Translations under genes and position numbers: made by a program
Shown here: one piece after another, positions 8,597 through 15,785 of the stretch
Position numbering within the stretch: position 1 is the first letter of the stretch
Layout of the letters: every line of letters starts with the position of its first letter
Assembly (NCBI GenBank): GCA_020697375.1
Contig: JAJFBJ010000092.1
Coordinates: 1 to 19,251, forward strand
Source: Nitrospira sp.
GTDB taxonomy: Bacteria > Nitrospirota > Nitrospiria > Nitrospirales > Nitrospiraceae
Direction: 5' to 3'
Length of the DNA: 19,251 nucleotides
The notes under the pieces: model-generated
The model's database searches: none
What the model saw: only the letters and a program-made list of their open reading frames with translations
What the model was told of the DNA's origin: nothing

Positions 8597-9298
8597 TCAG
8601 TCCCTCATGTACTTCAGATAGATGTGCTCTAGGTCGGTGTGGCTCACTTCGGACGCAGACAAATTCACGCCGAGAACGCCATGCTTCATGATGCCGATGG
8701 TGGTCGCGATGTCCTTGGCGCGAAACAAATCGTGCGTGGCCATCAGTATTGCGACCCCCGACGCGGTCATACGACGCAACAGCTCGCTGAAATCGTTGGC
8801 CGCGTGCGGATCGAGGCCCGAGGTCGGCTCATCAAGCAACATCGCCTTGGCGCCCCGGATGATGGCGAGCGCGATGACGACCTTTTGTCTCATCCCCTTC
8901 GAGTAGTTCGCGACCTTGCGCGAGTAGGCCTCGGTTTTAAGCCCGGCCTCGCCCAGTGCGCTCCCGAGCTGCTCGCGCGAAGCCTCGTGACCCGCCAGGC
9001 CGGCGAAATACTCGAGATTTTCCATCCCGGTCAGATGCGGGTACAACGCGACCGTCTCGGGGATGTACGCGAGGGCGCCGTTGGTTGCGTCGGGCCCGCG
9101 CTGGACGTCCACGCCGTTGACCCGCGCTTCGCCGCCGCTCGGCTCGATGAAACCGAGAAACAAATTGATGGTCGTGGTCTTGCCCGCGCCGTTGGCGCCG
9201 AGGAGGCAGTAAATATCTCCCGGCCGTACAGCCAGATTCAGGCGGTCGAGGGCCACGGTTGCACCGAATCGTTTGGTGAGGTTGATGGCTTCCAACAT
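8597..9298 (-). CDS. ABC transporter ATP-binding protein (ABC-2 exporter type)
   Basis: A 233-residue nucleotide-binding subunit that would energise the two permeases encoded directly after it. Walker A GANGAGKT is at 34-41. YIPE at 78-81 takes the Q-loop position, as is common in ABC-2 ATPases. The signature motif is the variant YSKGM (132-136). Walker B is AMLLDE (152-157), followed by PTSGLDP, and the switch histidine is in ATHD at about 189. The length fits a minimal ATPase without extra domains. AAGGA lies six bases before the ATG. It starts 78 bp after the stop of TBDT2 with no obvious terminator between, so it probably belongs to the same transcript. Members of this group drive export or membrane-associated processes rather than classical solute-binding-protein-dependent import. 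No solute-binding protein is encoded here. Confidence 0.92.
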   Translation of the reverse strand: MLEAINLTKRFGATVALDRLNLAVRPGDIYCLLGANGAGKTTTINLFLGFIEPSGGEARVNGVDVQRGPDATNGALAYIPETVALYPHLTGMENLEYFAGLAGHEASREQLGSALGEAGLKTEAYSRKVANYSKGMRQKVVIALAIIRGAKAMLLDEPTSGLDPHAANDFSELLRRMTASGVAILMATHDLFRAKDIATTIGIMKHGVLGVNLSASEVSHTDLEHIYLKYMRD

Positions 9299-9376
9299 GA
9301 GTGATCCTTTATCTATCGGGTCTGAAAAATCCGTCGCATCCCTAAGGGCATCAGAAAATCGGCGACTGCCTCATCG

Positions 9377-11878
9377 CTAGAATCTCCATGAAACACCGCC
9401 ATAGACGTTCCTGATCTCTCCCGGTTGAATACCGACGAAACTCCCAGTCGTACGCTGGGCGATGAAGGATTCGTCGAACAAATTTCGAATCCCGGCAAAT
9501 ACCGCCCAGCGCGCATTGGGCGGCGCATAGTTCAGCCGCAGATTGCAGAGGGTGTAGCTCGGAATCACGCCGACCGACCCGAGCGCATTCTCAGGGGTGG
9601 TGTTGTTGAGGTCGGAGAATTGCCGCGCGACGTAAATGGCATCGATTTCGATCGAGGCGCCGCTGCCGTGAAAATAGCCGACCGAGCCGTATAAGAGCAT
9701 TCTCGGCGCTAACGGAAGATCCTTGCCGTCGGTGATACCCGACAATGATTTCCCCCGCAATAATGTCACATTCCCCCTGGTCACGAAACCTTGAAGCGGC
9801 TTGGCGATCTCGCCCCACTCGACCAACAGCGAGCTTTCTATCCCTTCATGCAGTGTCTTGCCGGCATTGACCAGCCTGCTGCCTTCCTGCACGATCTGAT
9901 TCGAGAACTCCATCCTGAATGCGGCCAGCTCGCCGGAGACACCAGGCAGCACTTTGGTTCGTACGCCGATATCCGAACTCAGCCCCTCCTCGGCTGCCAG
10001 GTCGCGGTCCGTGCCGGATGTCGGATCGACGGCGTCGGAAAAGGTGGGCGGCCGAAACGTCGTATGGACATGGCCGAAGAGCATCGTGTCTCCCGCTAGT
10101 TCATATTTCACGCCGGTTCCATAAATCAAACCCTGGGTCGTCGACGATCCTCTGATGTTCGGCACGGTAGCCGGTGGGATGGCATTCATCGTTTCACGGC
10201 TCTGATCGACCTGCTCCCAGCGAAACCCCGGCGTCAGAGTCAGTCGGTCGCTAAGGCGAATCTCGTTTTCAATGTAGGCAGAATAGGCAATGGCTTCGAG
10301 GTCGGCATTGTTGGTCGTTCTTGAAATCTTCGAGCCGGCCGTTCCGATGCCGGTCGTATTGGTCAAGCGCTCGACGTGGTACCGCATGCCCACGATGAGT
10401 TTATGTTGCTGGCCGAAGAGGCCATAGGTGAACTGGTGCTGGGGGACGACTCCGAACATGTTGAACTTGCGCAAAAAGTTGGTGCTGCTCTGGAGCAATG
10501 CCCCGGTGGCCGAATTCTGATCCTGGATATACCAATTTCGCTCGAAGACATTCCCGTAAATGATGATCTTGCTGGTATTGTGATTGTCGAATTCATGCGT
10601 CGCGGTCAGGTCGATCGCTCCGCGCTGGCCTTTGAACTCATCCAGCAGTTTTCCGGCTCTGGTCCTGTCGGCCGCAAACTGAGCCGGAGTGATCGCTCCG
10701 GGAGTTTGCGACGTCTCGTTATACCAATTGACATTGGCGACGATCCTGGTTCGCTGGTCCGGATTGCCTTCGATTCGAAATGTAAAATCATCTAACTGGG
10801 AGGCGCTATGTTCCCGGAAGCCGTCGGATTGACGGCGGACATAGCCCATCATCGCCCCCATGTTCCCAAATCGCCCGCCATAGGTCGTGCTGTTTTGAAA
10901 AAGATTGAAGCTTCCGAACGTATTCATCTGCGAGAACGTCGGTCGTATCGGGATACTCTTAGTCACAAAATTGATCATGCCGCCCTGGGTATTGGGAGAA
11001 TAACGCACGCTGGCGCCGCCCTTGACGACTTCGATTCGTTCGACTCGTTCGATCGGCACGATATAATAGGCTGAAGGGTCCCCGAAGAGGGCTGGCTGAA
11101 TGGGTATTTCATCGACGAGCAACAACACATTTTGGCTGCGGCTGGGGTTCAATCCTCGGAGCCCGATATTCGGCCTAAGCCCTTGCCCGTATTCTTCCTG
11201 AATATTGACGCCCGGAATGCGGCGCAACATTTCGTCGGCATTCTTGGGCCTGGTCCGTTCGATCTCCTCCCGTGTGATCACATTGACCACGCCCGGGATT
11301 TCCTCGACATTGACCTGGCCCAACTCGTCGCGTTCATGCACGTCCTTCACGACGATTTCGGGCACCTTCACGGGCTTGGGGCCGGCCGAAGCCGTTGCAT
11401 GCCCATTATTCGGAATGGATGCAGGGTTCTGGCTTCTGGCGGCAGGAGCAATCGGAATCATGGAGGGGCCGGCCCGTTCCAGCGTCACGGTATCGGCGCT
11501 GATAAAGCGAAACGAGAGTCCTGTTTCGGCCAGTAGTTCCGACAAGGCTTCTTCGGGCGTATACGACCCGGCGACTTCGCGTGACGTCCATCCTGCCGCG
11601 ACATCATCATGAAAGCTGATTTGCAACCCGGAGGCTAACGCAAAGTCCCGCAACGCGGTGTTCAATGGTTGTGAAGAGATGTGATAGTTGATTGTCGGCC
11701 TGGTCTCGACCGGTAAGGCCGATCCATCGCCCTGCGCGAACGCCTGAGCAATACCCGCGAGGGTGAACGCAAGCGTGAGGATTACGAGGCGGATTCGAAA
11801 GCCATCCTTCCGGGCGAGCTGAGATTCGAATGTCGGTGAGGGATTGTGCGCTTCAACACAACAGGCACTGCTCTGCAT
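9377..11878 (-). CDS. TBDT2: FecA-like TonB-dependent receptor with STN signalling domain
   Basis: An outer-membrane receptor of 833 residues, complete, ending in the terminal aromatic VSWRF. A signal peptide core lies at about residues 27-49, ending in AFAQ, after an unusually long polar N-terminus. The STN domain is at about 62-134. The linker KPVKVPEIVVKDVHERD is at 168-184. The plug (about 195-310) contains MLRRIPGVNI, LRGLNPSRSQNVLLLVDEIP and SPNTQGGMINFVTK, the pattern of the ferric-dicitrate receptor FecA group rather than the siderophore group of TBDT1 and TBDT3. I chose the ATG at 11878 because GGAGG lies five bases upstream. An ATG at 11890 is in frame but has no such site. It follows its FecR by 156 bp and precedes the ABC ATPase. 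The ligand is unknown; ferric citrate or another ferric carboxylate is a guess. Confidence 0.9.
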   Translation of the reverse strand: MQSSACCVEAHNPSPTFESQLARKDGFRIRLVILTLAFTLAGIAQAFAQGDGSALPVETRPTINYHISSQPLNTALRDFALASGLQISFHDDVAAGWTSREVAGSYTPEEALSELLAETGLSFRFISADTVTLERAGPSMIPIAPAARSQNPASIPNNGHATASAGPKPVKVPEIVVKDVHERDELGQVNVEEIPGVVNVITREEIERTRPKNADEMLRRIPGVNIQEEYGQGLRPNIGLRGLNPSRSQNVLLLVDEIPIQPALFGDPSAYYIVPIERVERIEVVKGGASVRYSPNTQGGMINFVTKSIPIRPTFSQMNTFGSFNLFQNSTTYGGRFGNMGAMMGYVRRQSDGFREHSASQLDDFTFRIEGNPDQRTRIVANVNWYNETSQTPGAITPAQFAADRTRAGKLLDEFKGQRGAIDLTATHEFDNHNTSKIIIYGNVFERNWYIQDQNSATGALLQSSTNFLRKFNMFGVVPQHQFTYGLFGQQHKLIVGMRYHVERLTNTTGIGTAGSKISRTTNNADLEAIAYSAYIENEIRLSDRLTLTPGFRWEQVDQSRETMNAIPPATVPNIRGSSTTQGLIYGTGVKYELAGDTMLFGHVHTTFRPPTFSDAVDPTSGTDRDLAAEEGLSSDIGVRTKVLPGVSGELAAFRMEFSNQIVQEGSRLVNAGKTLHEGIESSLLVEWGEIAKPLQGFVTRGNVTLLRGKSLSGITDGKDLPLAPRMLLYGSVGYFHGSGASIEIDAIYVARQFSDLNNTTPENALGSVGVIPSYTLCNLRLNYAPPNARWAVFAGIRNLFDESFIAQRTTGSFVGIQPGEIRNVYGGVSWRF

Positions 11879-12034
11879 TCCGGCCTCCATCTGAGGATAT
11901 CAAACATCGACATGACGGAAAGTTTGTCCGCGATGTCCTCTCTGTTCCTGGACGTATGGCGATGGAATATTCCCACCCCCCGGCATAGGGAGAGGGATTG
12001 TGAATGTGAGATTGAACGAACGAGTGAGGAGGAG

Positions 12035-13081
12035 TCAGCGGATGACGATCATATGGTCCGTGAGCCGGACCATATGAATCGGCAACGTGTCGGCTAGGGT
12101 GGTGAAGATGTGGGACGGATTCGACAGGTTATAAATTCCGGTAACCGGCAACGTCTGCAGTGCGGGATTCCAGACGACGGCATACCCCGGATGATAGCGG
12201 GTGAGTTCCTGTACGACCTCGGCCAAGGGAGTGCGGACGAAGATCAGACGGCCTTGCATCCATGCGGCCTTGGCTGCCGTATCGACGTGAATGATCGGCC
12301 TTGCGCCGTCCGGTCCGACGGACACCTGATCGCCTGCCGCCAACCGCACGGCCTCCGTAGACGGCATTTTGCGATCTGTGACTTGCACGGCGCCGCTCAG
12401 GACGGTCACTTGGACATCTTCACGGCGGGCCCGCACTAGAAATTCCGTTCCAACGGCGGTGGTGGCCACGCCGCCGCTCTCCACCGTGAAGGGCCGGGCG
12501 GCGTTCGACCTCACCGTGAACGCGGCTTCCCCTTGCAGCAAATGGATCACGCGACGATTCGGTAGGTACTGCAGGGAAATGGTCGTATCCGTGTTCAGCG
12601 TGACGATGGATTGATCCGGCAACGTCACGACGCGCTGTTCACCGGTCCCTGTTCGGTAGTCGGCTTTGAGCCGGATCAACAATTCACCGCTCCACAGCGC
12701 CATGCTGACCAGCAGAAGGGCCGCGGCGACGGCAGTGCCGATCCATCTCCGACGTGATCGAGCCGGACGCTGATCCAGCACGACCTCACTCGACGCCACG
12801 ACCCGTTCTATCGCCCTATCCAAGTCGGCCGAATTCCATAAGGCACGAACATGTTCATAGGCCGACGCATGGGCGGGACTGCGTCGTTTCCAGGCTTCAA
12901 ACTGGAGCTGTTCCTGGACGGAATAATCAGACGCACCCTGCCGCATGAACCATGTAGTGGCTTCCTGCATGAGGCGCCGATCCCGGATGTTCTGTCCGGA
13001 TGGAAGATCGGAACTGCTTGGTTCTGGTCGCATGACCGAGGCCGGTTTGCCGTGGAACGCGATGGATAAAAGACGGCTCAA
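12035..13081 (-). CDS. FecR-family sigma regulator (FecR2)
   Basis: A 348-residue single-pass regulator for the sigma 2/TBDT2 pair. The N-terminal DUF4880-like part (about 38-85) includes ATTWFMRQGASDYS and AWKRRSPAHASAYEHVR. The transmembrane helix is at about 112-131. The periplasmic FecR domain (about 141-235) includes LPDQSIVTLNTDTTISL and RPFTVESGGVATTAVGTEFLV. A C-terminal STN-like region includes LPVTGIYNLSNPSHIF and ends in HMIVIR. The start shown is a TTG with AGGGG eight bases upstream. An ATG 16 codons later (13033) lacks a Shine-Dalgarno but is possible. It sits 41 bp after the sigma 2 stop. Compared with FecR1 the architecture is the same but the sequence is divergent, consistent with two insulated signalling systems. 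Confidence 0.92.
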   Translation of the reverse strand: MSRLLSIAFHGKPASVMRPEPSSSDLPSGQNIRDRRLMQEATTWFMRQGASDYSVQEQLQFEAWKRRSPAHASAYEHVRALWNSADLDRAIERVVASSEVVLDQRPARSRRRWIGTAVAAALLLVSMALWSGELLIRLKADYRTGTGEQRVVTLPDQSIVTLNTDTTISLQYLPNRRVIHLLQGEAAFTVRSNAARPFTVESGGVATTAVGTEFLVRARREDVQVTVLSGAVQVTDRKMPSTEAVRLAAGDQVSVGPDGARPIIHVDTAAKAAWMQGRLIFVRTPLAEVVQELTRYHPGYAVVWNPALQTLPVTGIYNLSNPSHIFTTLADTLPIHMVRLTDHMIVIR

Positions 13082-13122
13082 TCACTATACCCCTTTTCTA
13101 GCGGCCTGTCAGTGCGCTCGTC

Positions 13123-13659
13123 TCATCGTCGAGGAGCGAGAGATGACGTCTCTTGGCATTGCAGCGCCTCCTGGCAGCGAGTCATCGCTTTCACGAGATG
13201 TTTTTCGACGGCTCGTTCAGACATGCCCAAACGCGCCGCAATTTCCTGATAGGAAAAGCCATAGATCCTGCAGAGGACGAAGGCGGATCTGGTGCGGACC
13301 GACAATCCTGCAAGCGTTTTTTCAAGGGCCGACACCCGTTGTTTGGCGTAGGTTTGAATTTCGATAGACGGGGCCTCGCTCGGGATCTGTTCGGCTTCTT
13401 CAAGCGGCGCCTGACATTGTGCGCGAAGTTTTTGTTTGCGGAAATGATCGAGCGCGAGATTCGTCGCCGTGCGGAACAGAAATGCGCGCGGCGATGCAAT
13501 GACCTGAGAGGTCGGCACATCGGCCAGTCTGGTATAGGCCTCCTGCGCAAGATCAGCGGCAGTATCCTGGCAGCCGACCATGCGCCGAAGCATCGCGAGC
13601 AAGGCACGTTGATGTTCTTGAAACAGCCGTTCGAGGTCGAGAGACGGTGATGCGTTCAT
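13123..13659 (-). CDS. FecI-type ECF sigma factor (sigma 2)
   Basis: A 178-residue ECF sigma factor. Region 2 is at about residues 8-80 (CQDTAADLAQEAYTRL, then SPRAFLFRTATNLALDHFRK). Region 4 is at about 114-165, with the helix-turn-helix FSYQEIAARLGMSERAVEKHL. It heads the operon of FecR2, TBDT2, ABC ATPase and two permeases. No good Shine-Dalgarno precedes the ATG at 13659, as for sigma 1. Motif copy C ends 119 bp upstream in the correct orientation, and copy F lies further up. Together they suggest auto- or cross-regulation by an ECF sigma. The region 4 sequence differs clearly from that of sigma 1, so their promoter specificities may differ even though both genes carry the same upstream motif. 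Confidence 0.93.
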   Translation of the reverse strand: MNASPSLDLERLFQEHQRALLAMLRRMVGCQDTAADLAQEAYTRLADVPTSQVIASPRAFLFRTATNLALDHFRKQKLRAQCQAPLEEAEQIPSEAPSIEIQTYAKQRVSALEKTLAGLSVRTRSAFVLCRIYGFSYQEIAARLGMSERAVEKHLVKAMTRCQEALQCQETSSLAPRR

Positions 13660-13776
13660 GTCGTGAGTAGTCTTCAGCGTTTCTCATTCCGCTTCGCTAT
13701 GGTGTTCTCACCTGTGGCAGTGAGTCGAAAGCGTCAGCCTTTCTGCAGCGGCAGCCTAGAGCCTCAAGGCCAGGAA

Positions 13777-13797
13777 AGGGAATGTCCGGGCTCCAGG
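13777..13797 (-). promoter_or_regulatory. Copy C of the shared motif, upstream of sigma 2
   Basis: The minus strand reads ACCTGGAGCCCGGACATTCCC. The left half is GGAG instead of GGAA, and the eight-base spacing is kept. It ends 119 bp before the sigma 2 start. The function is inferred from its recurrence in the window. Confidence 0.55.
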
Positions 13798-13833
13798 TCA
13801 TGCCATATTCGTCTGCTTCGACGGGGCCTCTGT

Positions 13834-13853
13834 CGATAGAAGGTCTTCTATCG
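13834..13853. repeat. 20-bp perfect palindrome upstream of sigma 2
   Basis: CGATAGAAGGTCTTCTATCG has nine-base arms around a two-base centre (the whole is an inverted repeat). It is flanked by a second, outer pair, GCCTC (13826-13830) and GAGGC (13861-13865). It lies about 40 bp upstream of motif C relative to sigma 2. It may be an operator for a dimeric regulator or an RNA hairpin. The surrounding stretch 13660-14074 contains no gene that I can support. Confidence 0.4.
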
Positions 13854-14025
13854 TTTCGTCGAGGCGGCACGATCCCTTCCCATGATGGCTCCAGCTTGAG
13901 GCCGTCCTTCAGGGAAAGTCGCTGTGAATGGCGATGGGGTGGAGGATCACCGGAGGCTATGACATGGACTGGAACTCACACGCAGAGCTATCCTGCGCAC
14001 CCGATGCGAGCGGCTCGACGGAGGA

Positions 14026-14046
14026 AGAGAATGGTTGCGTTCCAGG
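14026..14046 (-). promoter_or_regulatory. Copy F of the shared motif, in a geneless stretch
   Basis: The minus strand reads ACCTGGAACGCAACCATTCTC, keeping the eight-base spacing with TTCT in place of TTCC. It starts about 30 bp after the stop of the plug-fragment lipoprotein and points into 230 bp without an open frame, before copy C. It may be a distal promoter for sigma 2 or serve an untranslated RNA. Confidence 0.4.
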
Positions 14047-14074
14047 TGAGCGTCGAGATGCCTGAGGATGGAAG

Positions 14075-14392
14075 TCAGCGGCCGCCTTGCACGCCGCTGA
14101 TGTTACGTAGCGCATCACCGATGGTCAGGGCTTTCTGATCCTCGATGACGGGTCGAGTGATGACATGCGTGGAGGATGGAATATCTCGGATCGGCGTATC
14201 CGGCTGTCGCGACATGGTGGACGCACAGACGGCGACGTAGCTCCTTTCCCGGACTGGAGGTTCGCAGGCGCCCTCAACCCCTGGCTCGGTTGTCGAGATC
14301 CTTTGCTCCGAAGGGAGCTGAGCACAACCGGCCAGCATGGAAACGGTGAGTCCGATCAGAATTGACGAGGCGCTCATGGTCGGGCCGTGCAT
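14075..14392 (-). CDS. Short lipoprotein carrying only the start of a TonB-receptor plug domain
   Basis: A 105-residue product. Residues 6-23 form a lipoprotein signal peptide ending in the lipobox MLAGC (Cys23). From about residue 47 the sequence follows siderophore receptors: VRER, then YVAxxAST, RQPDTPIRDIPSSTHVITRP and VIEDQKALTIGDALRNISGV. It aligns with residues 93 onwards of the TBDT3 portion in this window, from the TonB-box end into the first plug segment. It then stops at QGGR; no barrel or plug continuation exists downstream in any frame I read. It is either a degenerate receptor remnant with a fused signal peptide or a genuine small periplasmic decoy for TonB. Starts at 14392 and 14377 (Met6) are both possible, neither with a clear Shine-Dalgarno. 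A sigma-70-like promoter lies about 85 bp upstream. Confidence 0.6.
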   Translation of the reverse strand: MHGPTMSASSILIGLTVSMLAGCAQLPSEQRISTTEPGVEGACEPPVRERSYVAVCASTMSRQPDTPIRDIPSSTHVITRPVIEDQKALTIGDALRNISGVQGGR

Positions 14393-14474
14393 GCTGTGCC
14401 CGGTGAATCGTGATCGTTCAGAATGAATCTTGACTCTCCCGAGCGAGATACAAAAAAGGAAATCCGCCGCTATA

Positions 14475-14505
14475 ATTATGCTGGCACGAAATTCCTTTGC
14501 GTCAA
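14475..14505 (-). promoter_or_regulatory. Candidate housekeeping promoter for the plug-fragment lipoprotein
   Basis: On the minus strand TTGACG (14505-14500) is followed, after 19 bases, by CATAAT (14480-14475) in an unusually AT-rich patch. The spacer is longer than the ideal 17. Transcription would start about 75 bp before the ATG at 14392. The rest of 14393-14641 shows no gene. Confidence 0.35.
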
Positions 14506-14641
14506 CCGCCCGGTTCCCTCAACGTTGCCCGGCTCCTTTCAGAAGACATGGGCATTCTCCTGAATGTCTGCCGTGACAGCGGCGTCGCTCCTTGAGATGT
14601 TCGATCCCGCGCAAACTCTACCGTTCCAATATCCCAGGCGA

Positions 14642-14839
14642 TCAGGCTCCGGCGCGATTGCGATGGAATGATCGTCCCACGTACCACAGGCTGACAAATG
14701 CCGGAACAGCAAGGGCGAGCCAGGACAACGCGTCCCAGACACCATCGCCCAGAAGGGCGGAGAGCAGTCCGATGGCACTGAGCAGACCGATGATCACCGG
14801 CATGCCCCAGATTTGGCCGGTACTCATGCGCACCTTCAT
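14642..14839 (-). CDS. Small two-helix inner-membrane protein
   Basis: A 65-residue product with two predicted helices, about 10-30 (WGMPVIIGLLSAIGLLSALL) and 37-55. They are joined by the short GDGVWDALSW turn and followed by a basic tail, RSFHRNR. From memory, small proteins with a GDGxWDALSWLAL turn recur beside PepSY membrane proteins and siderophore receptors in proteobacteria. They have no known biochemical function and may be accessory subunits of PepSY_TM proteins. I chose the ATG at 14839, which has GGAGG 11 bases upstream; Met5 (14827) is an alternative. The open frame extends back to 14956, but that extension runs through motif copy D and is probably untranslated. The PepSY gene lies further right on the same strand, separated by the plus-strand lipoprotein gene. 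Confidence 0.7.
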   Translation of the reverse strand: MKVRMSTGQIWGMPVIIGLLSAIGLLSALLGDGVWDALSWLALAVPAFVSLWYVGRSFHRNRAGA

Positions 14840-14891
14840 CGCGCGGCGTTCCTCCGATTCACATATCCACATAGCAGACTGGCGCGTGGAA

Positions 14892-14912
14892 GTGGAATGT
14901 CTATGTTCCAGA
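14892..14912 (-). promoter_or_regulatory. Copy D of the shared motif, upstream of the small membrane protein
   Basis: The minus strand reads ATCTGGAACATAGACATTCCA, a perfect GGAA-N8-TTCC. It ends 54 bp before the start at 14839 and is divergent from copy E, 41 bp away. Confidence 0.5.
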
Positions 14913-14948
14913 TGGAGGGTACCGCTCTCCGCTCGCTCGCTATGGCTT

Positions 14949-14968
14949 CCGGCCATCGGACATTCCCC
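14949..14968 (+). promoter_or_regulatory. Copy E of the shared motif, upstream of the plus-strand lipoprotein
   Basis: The plus strand reads CCGGCCATCGGACATTCCCC. The right half ACATTCCC is exact, and the left half has GGCC for GGAA. It is the only plus-strand copy and lies 73 bp before the only plus-strand gene, which supports a directional role such as a promoter. Confidence 0.45.
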
Positions 14969-15039
14969 TTTTCTGTCTGGTGCAGTATGCTGGCTGTGAT
15001 AGTCACATTGACTCCATGTCTCTCTGAAGAGGTGACGCT

Positions 15040-15696
15040 ATGGCTATGAGATGGTTCTTCACGTTCTCGGCGGGTGTGATGTTGTTGAGCGCGGGATGCG
15101 CCTCGATGGTCTCGATCGAGGCGAAAGGCACGCAGAAGACCGAGGCAACGATTCCTTCACAGGTGACCTATGCGGTTTTGCCAACGGTAGAGGTGGAGAA
15201 GGATCCGAACTTCTCCACCTATGCAGGCCTCGTTGCGAGGAAGATGGATGAGCGTGGATTCAAAGAGTCCGACGCCAAAACTGCGAAGCTCGGCGTCTAC
15301 CTTGGGTACGGGGTGACTGAGCCCTTGGTTAATTCAAGGCCTTCCGGCGCCCCTCCTCCTATGGGGAATCCGGGAGGAATGAGTGCCGGCGGAAGTGGAT
15401 ATGGGGGTGGCGGTGGTGCGTATGGTGGCGCGGCATCTTCGTCGGACCCGACGTCGGTCAAGCGCTTCGCCAGCCAGGTGGTGATTGTCGTCGGAGACCT
15501 GCCGGAATCGCGCGCGAAGGGAACGTTGGTGGAGTTGTGGAGAGGTGAAGCGATGCACAGGGGGCACAACAATGATCTGCCGGCATTGGCGCCCCTGTTA
15601 GTGGAAGCAAGCTTTCGGCATTTCGGCGAATCATCGACGGCTGCCACGCATACATTCGTGGAGGAAGAGATCGAAAAGTTGCGCAGCGCCAAGTGA
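15040..15696 (+). CDS. Glycine-rich DUF4136-like lipoprotein
   Basis: A 218-residue product and the only plus-strand gene. The lipoprotein signal peptide ends in LSAGC with acylated Cys20. Residues 22-92 (a MVSIEAKGTQKTEAT start, a YAVLPT strand, and AGLVARKMDERGF) resemble the N-terminal half of DUF4136-type lipoproteins. A low-complexity insert rich in Gly, Pro and Ser spans about 101-137. The C-terminal half (KRFASQVVIVVGDLPES onwards, then ELWRGEA) completes the domain. The function of the family is unknown. AGAGG lies about eight bases before the ATG at 15040; Met3 is an alternative. The gene is divergent from the small membrane protein and has motif copy E upstream, so it probably belongs to the same regulon. 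It converges on the PepSY gene. Confidence 0.75.
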   Translation: MAMRWFFTFSAGVMLLSAGCASMVSIEAKGTQKTEATIPSQVTYAVLPTVEVEKDPNFSTYAGLVARKMDERGFKESDAKTAKLGVYLGYGVTEPLVNSRPSGAPPPMGNPGGMSAGGSGYGGGGGAYGGAASSSDPTSVKRFASQVVIVVGDLPESRAKGTLVELWRGEAMHRGHNNDLPALAPLLVEASFRHFGESSTAATHTFVEEEIEKLRSAK

Positions 15697-15700
15697 ATAC

Positions 15701-15719
15701 GGGCGGCGGCGGATCGCCC
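15701..15719. terminator. Weak hairpin between convergent genes
   Basis: GGGCG (15701-15705) and CGCCC (15715-15719) can pair, just after the lipoprotein stop and before the PepSY stop read from the other side. The stem is short and no T-run follows, so it is only a possible terminator. Confidence 0.2.
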
Positions 15720-15785
15720 TAAGTGTGGAGTCCTGCCGGCAAGGCCTGGTGATGGGAATCGTGAAGCGAACGGGTATCGTTGGGT

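Noticed and set aside
8639..9304. A 221-codon plus-strand frame opposite the ABC ATPase
   Set aside because: The minus strand has all ATPase motifs in order, and this frame shows none of any family.
4775..14046. Five motif copies read on the strand opposite to their orientation look like tiny frames beginning M-x-x-(F/L)-(Q/R)
   Set aside because: The similarity follows from the DNA motif itself. Variation is not concentrated at third codon positions, the frames diverge immediately afterwards, and they run against the genes.
14502..14687. A 61-codon minus-strand frame between the small membrane protein and the plug-fragment lipoprotein
   Set aside because: It overlaps the end of the membrane-protein gene and the candidate promoter, and is Arg/Ser-rich without recognisable features.
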